Source of the DNA: an uncultured Eubacteriales bacterium
Lineage (GTDB): Bacteria; Bacillota; Clostridia; Christensenellales; Aristaeellaceae
NCBI GenBank assembly: GCA_900548145.1
Contig: URJB01000048.1
Span: forward strand, 1-16,432
Length of the DNA stretch: 16,432 nt
Direction of reading: 5' to 3'
Part shown: positions 6,538 to 14,923 of the stretch, in pieces
Layout: each line of letters begins with the position of its first letter
How positions within the stretch are numbered: the first letter of the stretch is position 1
Made by a program: the position numbers and the translations under genes
Notes under the pieces: generated by a model
What the model was told of the DNA's origin: nothing
Databases searched by the model: none
Seen by the model: the letters and a program-made list of their open reading frames with translations, nothing else

Positions 6538-7890
6538 ATGAAAAAGTTCCTGGCTCTTTTGCTGGCGGCCATGATGCTGCTGGGCATGACCTCTGCTTTC
6601 GCGGAGGCGACCGACACCATTACCGTGATGGTTCCCCCGGTAACGGGCACTTATCTGGACGACATTGATACCTGGGCCAACGACTTCATGGCCGAGCATC
6701 CCGAAATCAAGGTGGAAGTCATCAAGACTTCCTGGGACGACCATAACAGCAAGCTGAACACCATGGCCAACGCGGGCGAAGCGCCCGACATCGCCGAGGT
6801 CAGCTATTCCGCTATCGGCACCTACGTGGAGCTGGGTCTGGGCGTGGAAATCGACCAGTACATGGACGCGGAGCGTCTGGCGGACTACGACCAGAACGCG
6901 CTGGACTACATGAGCCTGGACGGCCACGTGTACGGCCTGCCGCTGTACATCACCATTCAGGCGTTGGGCGCCAACAAGGACATGCTGGAAGCCGCCGGCG
7001 TGGACGTGGCCAAGGTGCAGACCGAGGGCTGGACCTATGACCAGTTCATGGAGGCCATCAAGAACGGCACCACCGAGAACTGCTTCGGCTTCGTGTTCGC
7101 CAACAGCGGCGTGACCGCGGGCGACTTCCTGAGCATCTTCGGCGTGTCTGCCGGTCTGACCAATTCCTTCACCAGCGATCTGAAGTACGCCTACACCTCC
7201 GACAATATGCTCAAGCTGCTGGAAGCCGTCGAGACCATGACCAAGTCCGGCTATATGCCCAACTACGGCGTGGAAGCGGGCCAGCGCATGGTGATGTGCC
7301 AGACCGGCAACGCCATGATCTTCGGCAAGGCCATGCCTCTGTTCGAAAACAACATCAACAAGAACAATAAGGCACTGGAAGCCAACGACGGCACCGCCGT
7401 TGAAAATTCCATCCCCGTGAAGTACGCGTTCCTGCCCGTCCCCACCATGGAAGGCGTGACCGAGACCTGCTTCGGCTCCGTGGACGGCCTGATCGCCCTG
7501 CGTAACAACAACACCAACGATGAGCACCTGAAGAACGTGTGCCTGTTCCTGGATTACCTCTGCTCCGGCGAACGCGCCGCCGCCGTGGACCAGACCCTGC
7601 TGCTGGATCCCGTCTGCAAGTCCGGCCGTGAAGCTTATGTGTCTCCCGAAGGACTGGACGAAGGCAACGTGAAGAGCGCCGCACGCGCCATCGGTCTGGT
7701 GGTGGCTCCTCCTGCCGGTATCACCTCCGAGCAGAGCGCCAACGCCAAGATCCTGATGGACGAGGTCATCATCCCCAAGTTCCAGGCTCTGCTGGCGGGC
7801 GAGACCACCGCTCAGGAAATGTTCGATACCATCGTGAAGGAAGCCCAGAATGTGTTCGGCGCTGAAAACTGCGTTTCCGGCCAGCTGTAA
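6538..7890 (+). CDS. ABC transporter sugar-type solute-binding protein (family 1, MalE/UgpB-like)
   Basis: An extracytoplasmic receptor of 450 residues that delivers a sugar-type ligand to the permeases encoded next. It starts at ATG 6538, 7 bases after GGAGG (6526-6530). Residues 1-22 are a signal peptide (MKKFLALLLAAMMLL...) with a probable signal peptidase I site after AFA at 20-22. There is no lipobox cysteine, unusual for a Firmicute binding protein. The mature part has the family pattern of an N-terminal strand (ITVMVPP), SWDDHNSKL (65-73) and GEAPDIAEVS (80-89). Context with murQ and amino-sugar kinases suggests MurNAc, GlcNAc or a small muropeptide sugar as ligand. That is inference, since the sequence alone does not show ligand specificity. 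Confidence 0.92.
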   Translation: MKKFLALLLAAMMLLGMTSAFAEATDTITVMVPPVTGTYLDDIDTWANDFMAEHPEIKVEVIKTSWDDHNSKLNTMANAGEAPDIAEVSYSAIGTYVELGLGVEIDQYMDAERLADYDQNALDYMSLDGHVYGLPLYITIQALGANKDMLEAAGVDVAKVQTEGWTYDQFMEAIKNGTTENCFGFVFANSGVTAGDFLSIFGVSAGLTNSFTSDLKYAYTSDNMLKLLEAVETMTKSGYMPNYGVEAGQRMVMCQTGNAMIFGKAMPLFENNINKNNKALEANDGTAVENSIPVKYAFLPVPTMEGVTETCFGSVDGLIALRNNNTNDEHLKNVCLFLDYLCSGERAAAVDQTLLLDPVCKSGREAYVSPEGLDEGNVKSAARAIGLVVAPPAGITSEQSANAKILMDEVIIPKFQALLAGETTAQEMFDTIVKEAQNVFGAENCVSGQL

Positions 7891-7914
7891 GCTTCTTCTC
7901 TGACGGACTGACTG

Positions 7915-7938
7915 CCCGCCCCGCTTTGGCGGGGCGGG
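7915..7938 (+). terminator. GC-only hairpin between binding protein and permease genes (attenuator-like)
   Basis: CCCGCCCCGC (7915-7924) pairs perfectly with GCGGGGCGGG (7929-7938) around TTTG. Only a weak pyrimidine tract (TATTCTCTTT) follows. Partial termination or protection of the upstream mRNA 3' end would give more binding protein than permease, a known arrangement in ABC importer operons. The permease ribosome-binding site lies about 35 bases further on. Confidence 0.7.
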
Positions 7939-7983
7939 TATTCTCTTTCCCTTGGATCCTTTTGAACTGTTTGGAGGCACACC

Positions 7984-8895
7984 ATGATGAAATCGCAAAC
8001 CGGGGTACAACGCAAGCACCGCTTCCGGCTGACGGACGATGACCTGTGGGGATACGCGTTTATCCTCGTTTCCATGATCGCTTTCGGCGTGTTCACGCTC
8101 TACCCGGTGATCAGCGCCGTGGAGACCAGCTTTCTGAAATACAAACCCTTCGGCTCGGAATTCATCGGCCTGAAGAATTATCAGGACACCTTTTCCAGCT
8201 CGCTGTTTTATAAAACGGTGCTGAACACGCTGGAATACACGGTGGTCGTAGTGCCTTTGAGCCTGCTGATGGCCTTCGCCATTTCCATTATGATCCTGCC
8301 CTTTTCCAAAAAGACACAGAGCGTCTTCAAGTCCATGTACTATCTGCCGGGCATCGCCTCCGGTGTGGCGCTGTCGGTGGTGTGGCTGTGGATCTACGAT
8401 TCCTCTCCTACGGGTCTGATGAACCAGCTGTTCACCTTCCTGCATCTGCCCACCCAGAACTGGCTTTCTTCCAGCAAAACATCCATGATCTCGCTGATGT
8501 TCATGGCACTGATGTCCGGGCAGGGCAGCAATATCATCATCTATATCGCGGCCCTTTTGGGCATTGACAACAGCTATTTCGAGGCGGCCGAGCTGGACGG
8601 CGCTACCTTTATGCAGAAGGTGCGCTACATCGTGTTCCCGCTGGTGAAGCCCACCACGCTGTTCCTGCTGGTCACGGGCGTGATCGGTTCCTTCCAGGTG
8701 TTTATGAACGCCTTCATGATGACCGGCGGCGGCCCGGATAACAGCACCACCATGATCGGTCTTCTGATCTACAAAAATGCGTTCGAATACTCCAAGTACG
8801 GCCTCGCCTGTGCTCAGGCGATCCTGCTTGCCATCGTCATCGCCATCATCTCGCTGGTTCAGTTCAAGATGATGGGCGTGGACGTGGAATATTAA
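7984..8895 (+). CDS. ABC transporter permease, MalF/UgpA-like
   Basis: A membrane permease of 303 residues, one half of the heterodimeric channel of a carbohydrate ABC importer. Hydrophobic segments lie at about residues 24-46, 83-106, 119-139, 168-193, 222-243 and 275-297. The cytoplasmic EAA loop is EAAELDGATFMQKVRYIVFP (200-219), the coupling helix that docks to the ATPase. GGGPDNSTT (248-256) is typical of the MalF-type family near the ligand path. ATG 7984 follows GGAGG (7973-7977) by 6 bases. A second ATG at 7987 would have a spacing of 9 and is equally plausible. It is followed after 18 bases by the partner permease. No ATPase gene is in this operon. Confidence 0.95.
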   Translation: MMKSQTGVQRKHRFRLTDDDLWGYAFILVSMIAFGVFTLYPVISAVETSFLKYKPFGSEFIGLKNYQDTFSSSLFYKTVLNTLEYTVVVVPLSLLMAFAISIMILPFSKKTQSVFKSMYYLPGIASGVALSVVWLWIYDSSPTGLMNQLFTFLHLPTQNWLSSSKTSMISLMFMALMSGQGSNIIIYIAALLGIDNSYFEAAELDGATFMQKVRYIVFPLVKPTTLFLLVTGVIGSFQVFMNAFMMTGGGPDNSTTMIGLLIYKNAFEYSKYGLACAQAILLAIVIAIISLVQFKMMGVDVEY

Positions 8896-8913
8896 GAAAG
8901 GAGGAAGAAAAGC

Positions 8914-9783
8914 ATGTCTGCTATGGGTCTGTATTCCGAGCACCGAAATCATCCTTGGGTCAAGCACCTGCGCAACGCGCTGATCGCGCTGCTTTTGACC
9001 TTTCTGGCCGCGCTGGCGCTGTTTCCCATCTTTTACATGATTACTTCTTCCTTCGGCCCCGCCATTGCCACGGCGGGTAATATGCGCAGCATTTTCCCCT
9101 CCAGCTGGTCGCTGGATTCCTACCGGGCGTTCTTCAACTTCAACGTGTACGCCAAACGCTGGATCCTCAACAGCTTCATCATTTCCTTCAGCACGGTGAT
9201 CGGCAACGTGATCTTCGCCTCCATGGCGGGCTACGCCTTCGCCAAGATCCCCTTCAAGGGCGGCAAATGGCTCTTCGGCATGATTCTGGTGGCCATGATG
9301 ATCCCCTATCAGGTGACGCAGGTGCCGCTGTACATTCTGGTGGTGAAGCAGTTCAAGATGTCCAATACCTATGCAGCGTTGATCCTGCCGGGCATCGTGA
9401 GCTCCTACAACGTGTTTCTGGCCAAGCAGTTTTTCACGTCCATCCCCACGCCCCTTCTGGAAAGCGCCAAGCTGGACGGATGCAGCCACCCCGGCATTTT
9501 CGTGAAGATCGTCATGCCCCTTTCCAAGACGGTGCTGGCGGTCATGGCCATCAACACCTTCATGTCCACGTGGAATACTTTCTTCTGGCCCTTCCTCGTT
9601 ACCAGCAAGGACTCCATGTTCACCATTCAGGTGGGTCTGAAGACCTTCAAATTTGCCAATGAGACCCTGTTTGCGCCCATGATGGCCGGGGCGACGCTGT
9701 CCGCGCTGCCCATGTTCATCCTGTTCTTCGCTCTGCAGAAGTACTTTTTGGAGGGCGTGACCATCGGCGCAGTCAAGGGCTGA
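8914..9783 (+). CDS. ABC transporter permease, MalG/UgpE-like
   Basis: The second permease of the importer, 289 residues. Predicted membrane segments are at about 22-44, 86-110, 118-141, 152-170, 203-228 and 258-276. The EAA loop is ESAKLDGCSHPGIFVKIVMP (183-202). The protein ends in the family's usual short cytoplasmic tail (EGVTIGAVKG). The start is ATG 8914, 9 bases after AAAGGAGG (8897-8904). A later in-frame ATG at 8923 is possible. It pairs with the MalF-like subunit to form the membrane pore. The following murQ starts 35 bases after its stop, consistent with one operon coupling uptake to intracellular sugar processing. Confidence 0.95.
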   Translation: MSAMGLYSEHRNHPWVKHLRNALIALLLTFLAALALFPIFYMITSSFGPAIATAGNMRSIFPSSWSLDSYRAFFNFNVYAKRWILNSFIISFSTVIGNVIFASMAGYAFAKIPFKGGKWLFGMILVAMMIPYQVTQVPLYILVVKQFKMSNTYAALILPGIVSSYNVFLAKQFFTSIPTPLLESAKLDGCSHPGIFVKIVMPLSKTVLAVMAINTFMSTWNTFFWPFLVTSKDSMFTIQVGLKTFKFANETLFAPMMAGATLSALPMFILFFALQKYFLEGVTIGAVKG

Positions 9784-9818
9784 ACCATCCTGATTTGAAA
9801 CAGATAGGAGATAGAAAT

Positions 9819-10710
<892 letters not shown>

Positions 10711-10721
<11 letters not shown>

Positions 10722-11898
10722 TCTTTCCCATCACGACGGGATGACGGGCACCGGTGGCGGAGGGCGCGTTGTTGCAGCTGGCGAAGATGGTTTCGTTGGC
10801 CAGCACGGCGAAGGCTACCGCCTCCTTGGCGCTGCTGTTCAGCCCCAGATCCTCGTTGGTCATGACGCGGCATTCCGGCAGCACCTGACGAAGCTGCTCC
10901 ATCAGGCAGCGGTTCAGACTGCCACCGCCGCCCACGATCAGCCTTTGGGGCAGTTGAGGACTGAACCGGCGCAGCCCGTAGGCAATGGTCTCGGCGGTAA
11001 ATTGGGTGACGGTGTTCATCAGATCGGCCGGGGCGACGTTCAGCGTCCCGGCTTTTTCCATCAGCCGGTCTATGTAAACGGGGCCGTATAGCTCCCGGCC
11101 CGTGGTCTTGGGCGGCTTTTTCGAAAGATAGGGGTCGTCCATCATCCAGCGCAGCAGTTCGGGGTGAAGCTTTCCCTGCGCCGCCATGGCTCCTCCGTCG
11201 TCGTAGGTCATGCGGCCGTTCGTCAGCCGGGAGATCACCGCGTCGATGACCATGTTGCCGGGGCCGGTATCAAAGGCAAAGACCTGATCCAGCGTACAGT
11301 TCGCCGGAAGTACGGTCACGTTGCCGATGCCGCCGATGTTTTGCAGGGCTACCCATTCGTCTGGACGGCGGTACAGCAGGAATTCGGTGTAAGGCACCAG
11401 CGGCGCGCCCAATCCGCCCGCCGCCATGTCCCGGACGCGAAAATCGCCCACCACCGGGCAGCCGAAGCATTCTGCCAGCAGCGCGTCTTCGCCCAGTTGT
11501 AAGGTGCTGCGCTGGCAGCGGCCCAGATATTCTTCCTCCACGGGAATATGCCAGAGGGTCTGGCCGTGATTGCCGATCAGGTCTACCTGCGCCTTGGGGA
11601 TGCCGGCCTCCTGGCAGGCGGCTTCACCTGCCTCACAGTACAGCTGTCCCAGCAGAAAGTTGATGCGGCAGAAGTCCGCCGCACAGGCGGTCTCACCGCT
11701 GGCAAGGCGGAGGATCTCGTCCCGGACTTCCTGCGAAAAGGGCACGAAGGTAAAGGAAAGCTGTTCCACCTGCGTGGTCAGGCCGCAGCCCGTGATGCGG
11801 CAGAGGGCCGCGTCCACGCCGTCCGCACTGGTGCCGGACATGAAGCCCAGCACGATGAGGGACGGTTTTTGAAGAAGCTTCAGAATCGGATGTTCCAT
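10711..11898 (-). CDS. anmK: Anhydro-N-acetylmuramic acid kinase
   Basis: Opens the 1,6-anhydro ring of anhydro-MurNAc and phosphorylates it with ATP to MurNAc-6-phosphate, the substrate of MurQ. It has 395 residues, slightly longer than many family members. Motifs in order are GFMSGTSADGVDAAL (18-32, phosphate binding), GNHGQTLWH (109-117), GDFRVRDMAAGGLGAPLVP (151-169), NIGGIGNVT (187-195) and FDTGPGN (209-215). The start is ATG at 11898 on the minus strand, 7 bases after GGAGG. It has its own strong promoter and is convergent with murQ, sharing 11 bases, so each stop codon lies inside the other gene. The presence of AnmK implies a source of anhydro-muropeptides from lytic transglycosylases, own or foreign; no such gene is in the window. 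Confidence 0.96.
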
Positions 11899-11934
11899 GG
11901 AAGATCCTCCTTTGGGAAGGATAATTTTGCATTC

Positions 11935-11963
11935 AGTGTAGCCCGGAGAATCGGGATTGTCAA
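11935..11963 (-). promoter_or_regulatory. Sigma-A-type promoter of anmK
   Basis: On the minus strand TTGACA (11963-11958, perfect -35) and TACACT (11940-11935) are 17 bases apart. They lie about 37 bases upstream of the anmK start. The spacer contains a small CCCG/CGGG dyad. The same 110-base gap must hold any promoter of the divergent kinase gene; only a weak candidate (-10 GATAAT at 11920-11925, poor -35) was seen. Confidence 0.85.
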
Positions 11964-12008
11964 GCTGCGCAAAGGCAGCAAACCACCAACGAAAGTAGGG
12001 AATAACGG

Positions 12009-12893
12009 ATGTTTATCGGGATCGACGGCGGCGGCACCAGCACCAAGGTGGAAATTCACCGGGATGGGCAGAGCGAACGCCGTAAATACGGGCCTTTCAA
12101 TATTTCCGCCATCGGCGAGGAGGTCTTTCGGAAACTGCTGCGGGAGATGTTTGCCGACTGGGGCAGTCTGGAGGAATGCCGCGCCATCTGCGTGGGCGGT
12201 GCGGGCGTTTCCTGCGGCGAACTGGAACAGATCATCCGGGAGGAGCTGAGACCGACCGGATTTGCGGGGAAGCTGCTGCTGCGCAGCGATTCCGAGATCG
12301 CCCTGCGGGGCGCGGTGGACGGCCCCGGCTGCATCCTGATCGCGGGCACGGGCTCCATCGGCTTCGGGGTGAACGAAGCGGGTGAAACGGCCCGGGTAGG
12401 TGGCTTCGGCCATCTGATCGACGATGAGGGCAGCGGCTATGCGCTGGGCCGGGACGCGCTGTCCGCCGCTGTGCGGGCACTGGATGGACGGATGGACGCG
12501 GCGCTTTTGCGAGACAGCGTGCTGCATTTCATTGGCGGCAAGAACACCGGGGATATCCTGAACTATGTATACTACCAGAACCGGGGCAAGGCAGGAGTCG
12601 CCGCGCTGAGCCGGGTCACGGTGGAATGTGCCGAGCAGGGCGACGAAGCCGCATTGGCTATCCTTCGCCGGGGCGCACAGGAACTTCGAGGAATTGTGGA
12701 GGCGCTGGCCCGCCGCCTGAATATGGAGAAGCCTCGGCTGGCGTTGCTGGGCGGCCTGCTGGATCACGAGGGCATTTACCGCACGCTGGCCGAGGAGGCT
12801 TTACAGACCGTGGCGCAGGTCGTTCCGCCCGCACATGACGCGCTGTGGGGCGCAGCCAAGCTGGCGGAAGAAGCGGCGGGGGAACGGGCATGA
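12009..12893 (+). CDS. murK: BadF/BadG-family amino-sugar kinase, MurK-like (MurNAc/GlcNAc kinase)
   Basis: An ATP-dependent sugar kinase of the ASKHA fold, 294 residues. The N-terminal phosphate loop is IGIDGGGTSTKVEI (3-16). RSDSEIALRGA (92-102) has the acidic residue of the sugar site. IAGTGSIGFGV (111-121) is the adenosine/phosphate segment, followed by GGFGHLIDDEGSGYALGRDA (131-150). LALLGGLL (244-251) and PPAHDALWGAAKLA (273-286) complete the C-terminal half. The family includes GlcNAc kinases and C. acetobutylicum MurK, which phosphorylates both MurNAc and GlcNAc. Proximity to murQ and anmK favours MurK here, but GlcNAc-only activity cannot be excluded. ATG 12009 has a weak ribosome-binding site (AGGG 11997-12000). 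Its TGA overlaps the next start by 4 bases. Confidence 0.85.
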   Translation: MFIGIDGGGTSTKVEIHRDGQSERRKYGPFNISAIGEEVFRKLLREMFADWGSLEECRAICVGGAGVSCGELEQIIREELRPTGFAGKLLLRSDSEIALRGAVDGPGCILIAGTGSIGFGVNEAGETARVGGFGHLIDDEGSGYALGRDALSAAVRALDGRMDAALLRDSVLHFIGGKNTGDILNYVYYQNRGKAGVAALSRVTVECAEQGDEAALAILRRGAQELRGIVEALARRLNMEKPRLALLGGLLDHEGIYRTLAEEALQTVAQVVPPAHDALWGAAKLAEEAAGERA

Positions 12894-13423
12894 CCCGGCT
12901 GGAAACGGGGCGGCTGATTCTTCGCCCCTACCGAGAGGACGATCTGGACGGCTTCTATGCCTGTGTTTCCGACCCGGAAGTCGTCCGCTACGAGCCTTAC
13001 CGTCCCATGAGCCGGGAGGAAGCCCGGCAAACGTTGGCTTCTCGGCTGGATAACGGGGAATTTTGGGCGATGGAACGGAAGACAGACGGAATTTATATCG
13101 GCAATATCTATCTGGGCCGCCGGGAGTTTCAGTCGCTGGAGCTGGGGTATGTACTGGCCCGCGAGTATTGGGGGAAGGGCTACGCCAGGGAAGGCTGTCA
13201 GGCTTTGATCGGCGAAGCCTTCCGGCAGGGCACGCATCGCATCTACGCGGAGTGCGATCCACGGAACGAAGCGTCATGGCGGCTGCTGGAACGGCTGGGC
13301 ATGGCGCGGGAAGCGCATCTTCGTCAAAACGTGTATTTCTGGACGGACGAACAGGGTTTTCCCCAGTGGAAGGACACCTATGTGTATGCGCTGCTGAACC
13401 CCAAAAGCGGAACCTTTCGTTGA
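12890..13423 (+). CDS. GNAT-family N-acetyltransferase
   Basis: An acetyl-CoA-dependent acetyltransferase of 177 residues, with the RimJ/RimL-like start LETGRLILRPYREDDLDGFY (4-23). The acetyl-CoA loop region is LGYVLAREYWGKGYAREG (85-102), and NEASWRLLERLGM (125-137) is the conserved C-terminal motif. The start ATG 12890 overlaps the kinase stop codon in ATGA, so the two are translationally coupled. A longer in-frame start at 12845 would lie well inside the kinase gene. The substrate is unknown. Coupling to an amino-sugar kinase makes GlcN or muramic acid N-acetylation, as described for GlmA of C. acetobutylicum, a reasonable inference. A ribosomal-protein or small-molecule acetyltransferase is the alternative. 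Confidence 0.9.
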   Translation: MTRLETGRLILRPYREDDLDGFYACVSDPEVVRYEPYRPMSREEARQTLASRLDNGEFWAMERKTDGIYIGNIYLGRREFQSLELGYVLAREYWGKGYAREGCQALIGEAFRQGTHRIYAECDPRNEASWRLLERLGMAREAHLRQNVYFWTDEQGFPQWKDTYVYALLNPKSGTFR

Positions 13424-13442
13424 CGAACTGCAAAGAATCGAT

Positions 13443-13470
13443 GGGCGCGGAGGGGGAACCTTTCGCGCCC
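13443..13470 (+). terminator. Strong hairpin after the GNAT gene, no U-tract
   Basis: Bases 13443-13454 pair with 13459-13470 over 12 pairs (GGGCGCG with CGCGCCC, plus five further pairs including two G-T) around a GGAA loop. No T-run follows, so the hairpin may stabilise the kinase-GNAT mRNA end or terminate weakly. The trkA -35 box begins 2 bases after it. Confidence 0.5.
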
Positions 13471-13471
13471 G

Positions 13472-13500
13472 TTGCAATCTTGCGGGCAAAGTGCTATGAT
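13472..13500 (+). promoter_or_regulatory. Sigma-A-type promoter of trkA-trkH
   Basis: TTGCAA (13472-13477) and TATGAT (13495-13500) are separated by 17 bases. TGC directly before the -10 box makes an extended -10. The trkA start lies 53 bases downstream. Confidence 0.82.
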
Positions 13501-13552
13501 GATTGCTGCTTCATGCAGACTTACGATGGGGTTATTTGCGAAGGAGTAGACT

Positions 13553-14923
13553 ATGAGAATCGTAGTGATTGGCGAGGGCAAGGTTGGCTTTACCCTGACC
13601 CGGGAATTGAGCCGGGAAGGGCATGACCTGCTGGTAATCGACAACCGCAAGGATGCGCTGGTGCAGGTGGAGGAGCGGCTGGACGTGATGGTGCTGGAAG
13701 GAAACGGTGCCAGCGTCAAGGTGCAGCAGGCCGCCGAGGTGGGCAAGTGCGATCTGATGATCGCCGTGACCAGTGCGGATGAGACCAACCTGCTGTGCTG
13801 CATGGTCGCCCGAAAGCTGGGCTGCCCCCACACCATCGCCCGCATCCGCAACCCGGTTTACGCCGAGGAAACCTATCTTTTGCGGGAAGAACTGGGATTA
13901 AGTATGACGGTGAACCCGGAACGCACCACCGCCAAGGAAATTTTCGGTCTGCTGCAATACCCGTCTTTCCTGAAACGGGAGCCTTTCGCCAAGGGCCGCG
14001 CCGAGATCGTGGCGCTGCCGGTGCGCGCGGGCGGCAAGCTGGACGGCATGGTTCTCAGTGACCTGTACACCTCTTTGAAGGTGCGGGTACTGGTCTGCGC
14101 AGTGGAGCGCAACAAGGAAGTCTATATTCCCGACGGCTCCTTCCGTCTGGAGGTCGGGGATCATATCTATGTCACCTCCACGGTGCAGTCCCTCTTGCAG
14201 ATGGTGAAGTGGATGGGCATGGAGACCCAGAAGATCCGCTCGGTCATGCTGATCGGCGGCAGCCGGACGGCCGTTTATCTGGCCCGGATGCTGGCGGACG
14301 CTGGCATTCACGTCAAGCTGCTGGAGACAAAGCCGGATCGCTGCGACGAGCTTAGCGCCGATCTGCCCAAGACAGAGGTCATCAACGCCGACGGCACGTC
14401 CATCAACACCCTTCTGACCGAGGGCATCGAGGAAACGGACGCAGTCGTCCCTCTGACCAACATGGACGAGCAGAACATGGTCATCGCCATGTACGCCAAT
14501 TCCCGCCGGGTGCCCAAGGTGGTCACCAAGATCAACCGGGGCGAATACTGCGCCCTGCTGCCCGCCAACGAGGCCGAGTGTGTGGTCACGCCCCTGCAGC
14601 TGACCAGCACCAACATTCTCCGTTATGTGCGCGCAATGCAGAACCGACAGGGCGAGGGCGTTTTGACGCTGCACCGTCTGGTGGATGAACGGGTGGAGGC
14701 ACTGGAATTTCGCGTCACCCAAAGCACCCGGTATCTGGGCGTAGCGCTGAAGGACATGCCCCTGAAGCCCAATCTGCTGGTGGCGCTGATTAGCCGGCGG
14801 GACAAGGTGCTGGTTCCCAGTGGCAGCGACTATTTCGCCGTGGATGATACCGTGGTGATCGTCACCCAGTCCGATCGGAGCTTTAACGCGCTGAATGATA
14901 TTTTTGGCGGGGGACAAAAATAA
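13553..14923 (+). CDS. trkA: Trk system potassium uptake regulatory subunit TrkA
   Basis: A cytoplasmic nucleotide-binding gating subunit of the Trk K+ channel, 456 residues with the classic duplicated layout. The first RCK N-domain (1-130) has GEGKVG (7-12) and Asp30 at the end of the second strand, typical of NAD(H) binding. The first TrkA-C domain is at about 142-220. The second RCK N-domain (228-345) has a degenerate GGSRTA loop (235-240), with Glu258 in the adenosine-ribose position. The second TrkA-C domain is at about 368-452. ATG 13553 follows AAGGAG (13541-13546) by 6 bases. Its TAA overlaps the trkH ATG by one base (TAATG), so the channel partner is translationally coupled. The degenerate second loop suggests unequal nucleotide binding in the two halves. 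Confidence 0.97.
   Translation: MRIVVIGEGKVGFTLTRELSREGHDLLVIDNRKDALVQVEERLDVMVLEGNGASVKVQQAAEVGKCDLMIAVTSADETNLLCCMVARKLGCPHTIARIRNPVYAEETYLLREELGLSMTVNPERTTAKEIFGLLQYPSFLKREPFAKGRAEIVALPVRAGGKLDGMVLSDLYTSLKVRVLVCAVERNKEVYIPDGSFRLEVGDHIYVTSTVQSLLQMVKWMGMETQKIRSVMLIGGSRTAVYLARMLADAGIHVKLLETKPDRCDELSADLPKTEVINADGTSINTLLTEGIEETDAVVPLTNMDEQNMVIAMYANSRRVPKVVTKINRGEYCALLPANEAECVVTPLQLTSTNILRYVRAMQNRQGEGVLTLHRLVDERVEALEFRVTQSTRYLGVALKDMPLKPNLLVALISRRDKVLVPSGSDYFAVDDTVVIVTQSDRSFNALNDIFGGGQK

Noticed and set aside
9795..9818. TTG start for murQ at 9795
   Set aside because: It lies upstream of the AGGAG site that serves ATG 9819.
12845..12889. Longer GNAT start inside the kinase gene
   Set aside because: The extra residues are Gly/Ser-rich out-of-frame kinase sequence; the family N-terminus begins at ATG 12890 with ATGA coupling.
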